In this document: positions 61,979 through 64,000 of the stretch, piece after piece | Layout of the letters: each line of letters starts with the position of its first letter | How positions within the stretch are numbered: the first letter of the stretch is position 1 | Assembly (NCBI GenBank): GCA_022885665.1 | Contig: JAGQDJ010000037.1 | Span: forward strand, 725,622-789,621 | Length of the DNA: 64,000 nucleotides | Direction: 5' to 3' | Origin: Triops longicaudatus | Taxonomy: Eukaryota; Arthropoda; Branchiopoda; Notostraca; Triopsidae | Position numbers and translations under genes: made by a program | The notes under the pieces: generated by a model | What the model was told of the DNA's origin: nothing | What the model saw: the letters and a program-made list of their open reading frames with translations, nothing else | Databases searched by the model: none

Positions 61979-64000
61979 ATGTTTTTGGCTACAGTTGCAA
62001 TTGGTCTACTTTGTTATTTAGTGTACAAAACAACGGCTCGTCCAGATAAATTTCCACCAGGTATGTATTTTGCACAAAATGCAAAGTGTTCGTGGTTAAA
62101 TACTGATATCTAAAACATTATTTTACATGCTGTGCAATTGCTAAATTTGCAACAATATTGGCAAAATTTATTTTATTAGGGCCATGGAATTTGCCTTTAG
62201 TAGGATATTTGCCCTTTTTGGGGACTCGCCCATACGAAACATTTGCAGAACTGTCCAAGAAATACGGGAACGTCTTTAGTGTAAATATGGGCGGGTATCG
62301 GGCGATTGTATTAAGTTCGTATGAGGCGGTTAGAGATGCTTTAAAAGAAGAAAATTTTACTGGACGCCCGCAATTTCCGTTTACGAAGCAAAGATCTAGC
62401 AACCATGGTAACTTCTCTGCCCATGATTTGTGAATTACTGTATTTTAATGTTTAATGGTTTTTAATGTTTAGGTCTCCTCTTTTCTGAGGGAGATTCGTG
62501 GAAAGTGTTGCGTCGATTTACTTTACGGCACTTGAGAGATTTAGGCTTTGGCAAATCTCTTCTCGAAAAAGTCATCCAGGAAGAAATCCAAGAATTAATC
62601 GAATCTTTAAAGTACGATTTTGCTTTCAAATTATTACACCACTCAGTTGTTATTCGTAATGATATTAAATTAAATTAGGAATAAGGTTGGTCAACCTATT
62701 ACACTAAACAATACTTTTAACTTATCCATTGTGAACGCGTTATGGAACCTGACTACGGGAAAACGGTTTAATTTAGAAGACTGCCAAGGTCGGCAACTCA
62801 TCGAGCAGATCAATAGGTATAAAAGCCCCAGGAAATGTTTAACTAGCAACTATTTTGTAGAGGCATAGCTAGAGGAGACTCATTTCGCATTCTTGATCTT
62901 GTTCCGGGTGTGACCTATTTGCGAGGATTTCCTGAGGACATGGTCACTGATATGAAAAACAACAGAATAGCAATTAAGGTATTCAAGAGTTTCCACAGTT
63001 ATCCCCTTACTACGGTGGAAATCAGTTGACTTTAAATGCATAACATAAAAACATTAGGCTATGATCGAAGAGCAGCGTGGAGAGCATGTACATGGCGACA
63101 CAAGCAATCTAATACACGTTTTCTTAAACAAGATGCAAGAAGATGAAGAGAGCGGAATAACGTCACCCTTTACTGGCGAAGATGGATGTAAGTATGAATT
63201 TCGTATTGCATTTCTCCCGAAAATAATGTTAACAAATTTTCTAGTTCAAAATTTGATCATCTGCACTTTGGACTTGTTCACCGCTGGCTCAGAAACTACT
63301 TCTACAACGTTGTTGTATCTTGTCCGCTTGTTAGCGCAAAACCCAGAAATTCAAGAAAGAGTACAGCGTGAACTGGATGCCACTGTAGGTAAAGACCGAC
63401 TGCCATCTTGGGATGATCGAGCAAGGTAAAGTGTATCTATATATAAAAGGTGTGTTCGGAAGAAGCACTGTCTCTTAACCTTTATGTTCACTATTTTGAT
63501 AGCTTACCGTACACCGAAGCGGTATTAATGGAGTGCCACCGTTACGCAGCCATCGTACCCTTAAGTCTAATGCATTCATCGTTGGCAGACACAAGTATTT
63601 TACATCTTAAAACTGTTATCTAACTCTTCTTTGATTCTTCCGTTTTTTCAGATTTTAAGGGGTATATAATTCCTAAAGACACAGTAATTATCCCGAACTT
63701 GTATCAAGTACTGCGCGATCCCAAAACTTGGGCCAGACCGGAAGAATTTTATCCGGAGCATTTTTTGACGCCCGAAGGCAAAGCCAAGCACATAGAAGAA
63801 CTGATACCCTTTTCGTCTGGTAAGGTTATTTTTGAGCTCAATGTATTTAAAAAGAGATTATAACGTATGATTTTATTCCACAGGGAAGAGAATTTGTCTA
63901 GGTGAAGGATTAGCCAAATTGGAGTTTTTTCTATTCGCTACTGCATTATTGCAACATTTTACGTTTTCTTGGCCAGACGACCAACCCAAAGCCACATCCC
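61979..64000 (+). CDS. CYP2-like cytochrome P450 (3' end beyond window)
   Basis: Exons 61979-62060, 62180-62407, 62473-62611, 62679-62816, 62861-62978, 63058-63187, 63245-63425, 63503-63594, 63652-63819 and 63884-64000 (cut by the window end) join in frame for 464 residues. A short N-terminal membrane anchor (about residues 2-17) is followed by the proline-rich hinge [11 protein letters not shown] (from 26), the C-helix [10 protein letters not shown], the I-helix AGSETT (292-297), the K-helix ECHR (349-352), [10 protein letters not shown] (398-407) and the heme loop [13 protein letters not shown] with Cys430. These are all the residues needed for an ER-bound microsomal monooxygenase. Motif wording and intron density point to CYP clan 2. 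The substrate is unknown. A related broken copy lies 1 kb upstream. Confidence 0.93.

Overview
This window is AT-rich animal DNA. Genes are split by GT-AG introns and several encode secreted or membrane domain architectures (CUB, CAP, sushi, EGF, ankyrin-TRP, SLC22, CYP). The pair of painless-like TRPA channels, together with a suppressor-of-lurcher-like CUB protein and a CYP2-type P450, points to an arthropod. I lean towards a non-insect one such as a crustacean, but the sequence alone does not fix the species. No bacterial operon, CRISPR array or viral gene was seen.

Left part (1-36 kb) is gene-poor, with very long introns or spacers. It holds one or two CUB genes on the + strand. The first (1163-3581, 5' end missing) has a CUB half, a 218-residue Ser/Thr/Pro-rich stalk and a terminal transmembrane exon. 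The second (29975-35419) has two CUB domains closely resembling the suppressor-of-lurcher (SOL-1-like) family and ends in a hydrophobic anchor; it contains a 30-nt in-frame microexon. All relevant splice phases are 1, so the two blocks could be one gene with alternative terminal exons. The 26 kb between them holds two copies of the 3' end of a non-LTR retrotransposon in opposite orientation (12641-12817 and about 16550-17095), simple repeats, and one weak signal-peptide exon candidate.

Middle part (36-42 kb): a tRNA-derived SINE-like piece, then minus-strand extracellular modules. These are a complete five-exon CAP/venom-allergen-type secreted protein (40087-41404) and, beyond its stop, a string of three sushi and three EGF exons (37389-39415) with a frameshift, an in-frame stop and lost disulfide cysteines, best read as a decaying gene.

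Right part (45-64 kb) is compact. Two tandem painless-like TRPA channel genes with identical intron positions (45755-50210 and 56527-59958, both nine exons, both intact) flank a ten-exon SLC22 organic-ion transporter on the opposite strand (50857-54044). A 28-nt identical block inside about 110 bp of similarity lies upstream of both TRPA genes. A P450 pseudogene whose heme-cysteine codon is now a stop (60391-61112), a 157-bp hAT-type MITE with perfect 8-bp target duplications (61737-61893), and an intact CYP2-like P450 running off the window end (61979-64000) complete the window.

The genes do not form one pathway. The TRPA pair are predicted sensory (heat, mechanical or chemical) cation channels, the CUB proteins probable receptor auxiliary or adhesion molecules, and SLC22 plus CYP belong to organic-ion handling and detoxification.
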